Shown here: piece by piece, positions 5,786 to 7,200 of the stretch
How the letters are laid out: each line of letters begins with the position of its first letter
Numbering within the stretch: position 1 is the stretch's first letter
From: Granulosicoccaceae bacterium
Lineage (GTDB): Bacteria; Pseudomonadota; Gammaproteobacteria; Granulosicoccales; Granulosicoccaceae
DNA length: 7,200 nt
Assembly: GCA_023301405.1 (NCBI GenBank)
Contig: JALZUX010000426.1
Coordinates: 1 to 7,200, forward strand
Reading direction: 5' to 3'
Made by a program: the position numbers and the translations under genes
The notes under the pieces: model-generated
The model's input: the letters and a program-made list of their open reading frames with translations, nothing else
Told to the model about the DNA's origin: nothing
Databases searched by the model: none

Positions 5786-6955
5786 TCAGTCTCGACGTAA
5801 CCTGTCATCAGTGGCGATAGGCGTAGGGTAGCTTCGTACTATCCAAAAGGATGACAGAACAAAGGTGATAATTGTCGCCGTCTGCACCAGCAACGAAGCC
5901 CTTTCAGTAATTACACCAGCGCTAAGTGCGACAACCGCAACCAACAACGAAAACTCACTGATTTGGCCTAGCCTGACGCCAATCTCTCCGGCAATTTTTT
6001 TCTTCTCTTTTTCACGTCGTAGTAGCAGATTAAAAATAAACGGTTTGAGAAAAATCATGGTGATGGCAAGGATCGAGGCCGGCAGCAGCACTTGCGGCAC
6101 TTTGGCAATGTCAAAGCCGGCGCCCAGGCCAAAGAAAAACATCACTAGAAAGAAGTCTCGTAGCGGTTTAAGGCTTTCCGCAATATAGCGTGCGATTGGG
6201 TTTGCGGCCAGGGTGACACCAGCGATAAACGCGCCGACCTCGTGGGATAAGCCTGCCAGGTGTGCAAGTTCTGCAAGGCCCATGCACCAACCCACGGTCA
6301 GCAGAAAAATGTACTCATTGATTTGATCAAACTTTTGAAACAAATAAGATAAAACATACTTTGAAGTAAAGTAGGCGCTGATGCTGATGACAGGTAACAA
6401 AATCAGCATGCCAGCAACTTTGAGGGCTGGCGAATCCTGAGTTCCCAGTCCTTCTACCAACAGTAGAACAGTAACGGCGATAATATCCTGAAGCAGTAAA
6501 ATACTGATAATGATCTCGCCCATACGCTGATGATGTAACGCGCTGGTGGGCAATAGTTTTAAGCCGATAATAGTTGATGAGAACATCATGGCGGCGGCAA
6601 TCACAGCGCTGTCGATCGGGTTGAAATCAAAGCACATGGCGATGACGAAGCCGCACAGGCCGAATGTAATGCTACTGAGAATTGTCACTACGGTTGCTTC
6701 GCGAAGTAGTTTGATCAGTTCATCTGGCTCCAGATTCAGCCCCAGCAAAAACAGCAGAAATATAATGCCAACGGTAGCAATGTCGTCGATCATTGAAGGG
6801 TCTGAAATCAATCCCAATGCATGTGGTCCAGCCAACAGGCCAAGAGCAATGTAGGCAATCAATACAGATTGACGGGCGTACAGTGCCAGGGTGGCTGCGA
6901 CAGCACCACCAGTGAAGATTAGAAAAACGGTGTAAAGGACGGACTCTTCGTTCAC
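5786..6955 (-). CDS. CPA2-family cation:proton antiporter (KefB-like membrane domain, no RCK domain)
   Basis: This 389-residue, almost entirely hydrophobic protein of about 11-13 spans belongs to the Na+/H+ exchanger fold, CPA2 branch. Recognisable family segments are GLLAGPHALGLISDP (39-53), GIIFLLFLLGLNLEP (63-77), SSTIIGLKLLP (126-136) and LLLQDIIAV (153-161). The last contains the QD pair (Q156, D157) typical of KefB/KefC-like members. Further segments are GLSHEVGAFIAGVTLAANP (235-253), PLRDFFLVMFFFGLGAG (264-280) and GQISEFSLLVAV (330-341). It should exchange K+ or Na+ for protons across the inner membrane; the ion cannot be told from sequence. KefB/KefC have a further C-terminal nucleotide-binding RCK domain, which is absent here: the protein ends soon after the last span. 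The start is GTG. An in-frame TAG lies two codons upstream and the next Met is residue 55, so no better start exists; the ribosome binding site is weak. Transcription converges on the cytochrome gene. Confidence 0.92.
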   Translation of the reverse strand: MNEESVLYTVFLIFTGGAVAATLALYARQSVLIAYIALGLLAGPHALGLISDPSMIDDIATVGIIFLLFLLGLNLEPDELIKLLREATVVTILSSITFGLCGFVIAMCFDFNPIDSAVIAAAMMFSSTIIGLKLLPTSALHHQRMGEIIISILLLQDIIAVTVLLLVEGLGTQDSPALKVAGMLILLPVISISAYFTSKYVLSYLFQKFDQINEYIFLLTVGWCMGLAELAHLAGLSHEVGAFIAGVTLAANPIARYIAESLKPLRDFFLVMFFFGLGAGFDIAKVPQVLLPASILAITMIFLKPFIFNLLLRREKEKKKIAGEIGVRLGQISEFSLLVAVVALSAGVITERASLLVQTATIITFVLSSFWIVRSYPTPIATDDRLRRD

Positions 6956-6997
6956 GATCTACGGGCTCTACGGAATGGAGATAAATATGTCATGGGG

Positions 6998-7050
6998 CGG
7001 ACGGCCACCTGAGTGATTGTCTGACAACAATGATCGATTGCGGTCGCGGT
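6998..7050. repeat. Copy A of a 53-bp direct repeat (85-bp period)
   Basis: This copy aligns without gaps with 7083-7135, with 42 of 53 bases identical by my count. It starts CGGACGGCCACC and ends GCGGTCGCGGT. Its first 26 bases can fold into a hairpin like that of copy B. At three of the four differing stem positions pairing is kept as G-U in plus-strand RNA. It lies 43 bases upstream of the antiporter start and is in no recognisable gene. Confidence 0.65.
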
Positions 7051-7070
7051 GGTTCGAGAACCCTCGCAAC
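7043..7070. repeat. Imperfect hairpin centred on GGTTCGAGAACC
   Basis: The core GGTTC (7051-7055) pairs with GAACC (7058-7062). After one mismatch and one G-T pair the stem continues with GCG (7046-7048) and CGC (7065-7067), then GT/AC beyond another mismatch. It sits between the two 53-bp repeat copies and overlaps the end of copy A. No T-run follows, so it is not an obvious terminator. Confidence 0.5.
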
Positions 7071-7075
7071 GACCC

Positions 7076-7115
7076 TAGTTCCCGGACAGCCACCAAGGTG
7101 ACTGTCCGAGAACTA
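7076..7115. repeat. Long near-perfect inverted repeat (40 bp)
   Basis: Outer arms TAGTTC (7076-7081) and GAACTA (7110-7115) pair. After one C-A mismatch CGGACAG (7083-7089) pairs with CTGTCCG (7102-7108). After a second C-A mismatch CACC (7091-7094) pairs with GGTG (7097-7100) around an AA centre. That is 17 pairs with two mismatches, much more than expected by chance. It has no T-run on either side, so it is more like a structured RNA, a repeat element or a protein-binding palindrome than a terminator. Confidence 0.7.
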
Positions 7116-7135
7116 TGATCTACTGCGGGCGCGGT
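7083..7135. repeat. Copy B of the 53-bp direct repeat
   Basis: This is the second copy, beginning CGGACAGCCACC and ending GCGGGCGCGGT, exactly 85 bases after copy A. Its 5' half is the right part of the long hairpin at 7076-7115. No third copy at the same spacing was found to either side inside the window. Confidence 0.65.
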
Positions 7136-7152
7136 CTTTTGGCCAGCTATTA

Positions 7153-7198
7153 CGATCGATTTCGTTAAAGAAGAATGACTATTCGCCTCAATCGATCG
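7153..7198. repeat. Inverted repeat CGATCGATT / AATCGATCG at the right edge
   Basis: Nine-base perfect arms (7153-7161 and 7190-7198) flank 28 bases. The word GATCGATT occurs also in direct orientation at 7032-7039, inside repeat copy A. The element may continue past the window. GATC-rich words are partly self-palindromic, so part of the symmetry is cheap. Confidence 0.4.
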
Positions 7199-7200
7199 AA

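Noticed and set aside
5865..6854. Plus-strand open frames across the antiporter gene
   Set aside because: They lie opposite a well-supported membrane protein gene, have no ribosome binding sites and resemble no family; they are shadow frames.
7046..7067. tRNA T-arm suggested by GGTTCGAGAACC
   Set aside because: With a seven-base T-loop the flanking bases do not pair, and no acceptor, D or anticodon arm could be placed around it.
6998..7135. CRISPR array or integron attC site
   Set aside because: There are only two diverged copies, with a 32-base gap and 79% identity, no cas or integrase gene, and no GTTRRRY/RYYYAAC core sites recognised.

Overview
The window looks like a piece of a Gram-negative, probably gammaproteobacterial, chromosome. 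The evidence is a membrane-fusion (HlyD) adaptor, a DUF4197 lipoprotein with a clean lipobox, a c5-type dihaem cytochrome and a CPA2 cation:proton antiporter. Base composition is close to balanced and codon use is similar across the genes. The cytochrome c5 and DUF4197 families point towards marine gammaproteobacteria (Cellvibrionales/Spongiibacter-like), but this placement is inference. No transposase, integrase, phage gene, CRISPR array, rRNA or tRNA was seen.

Left part (1-3023, minus strand): a two-gene operon, read right to left. The first gene encodes a 629-residue inner-membrane adaptor with a cytoplasmic GAF-like half, one membrane span and a periplasmic HlyD/lipoyl half. Five bases after its stop codon begins a membrane zinc peptidase of the M50 (site-2 protease) type with a PqqD-like N-terminal region. 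It runs off the left edge, and its first 376 residues are visible. No ABC ATPase is seen here. The pair looks like an envelope export or processing module of unknown substrate.

Middle (3024-5694, plus strand): a roughly 490-base gene-free divergent region contains three short inverted repeats. It is followed by a DUF4197 lipoprotein gene (start re-assigned to 3517), then a likely two-gene unit. That unit is a 64-residue single-span membrane protein and a membrane-anchored dihaem cytochrome c. The small protein is an evident paralogue of the cytochrome's membrane anchor. The cytochrome joins two c5-like haem domains through Ala/Glu/Val-rich linkers, one of which contains a 45-bp tandem duplication.

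Right part (5695-7200): a strong hairpin separates the cytochrome gene from a convergent minus-strand gene for a short CPA2-type antiporter (GTG start, no RCK domain). Upstream of the antiporter, 6956-7200 contains no gene but is rich in structure. A 53-bp element occurs twice at an 85-bp period, several imperfect hairpins are present, and GATCGATT words lie at the right edge.

The three gene groups share no obvious pathway beyond the cell envelope. The observations most worth following are the GAF-HlyD/M50 module, the anchor-only paralogue next to the cytochrome, and the structured repeat pair at the right end.
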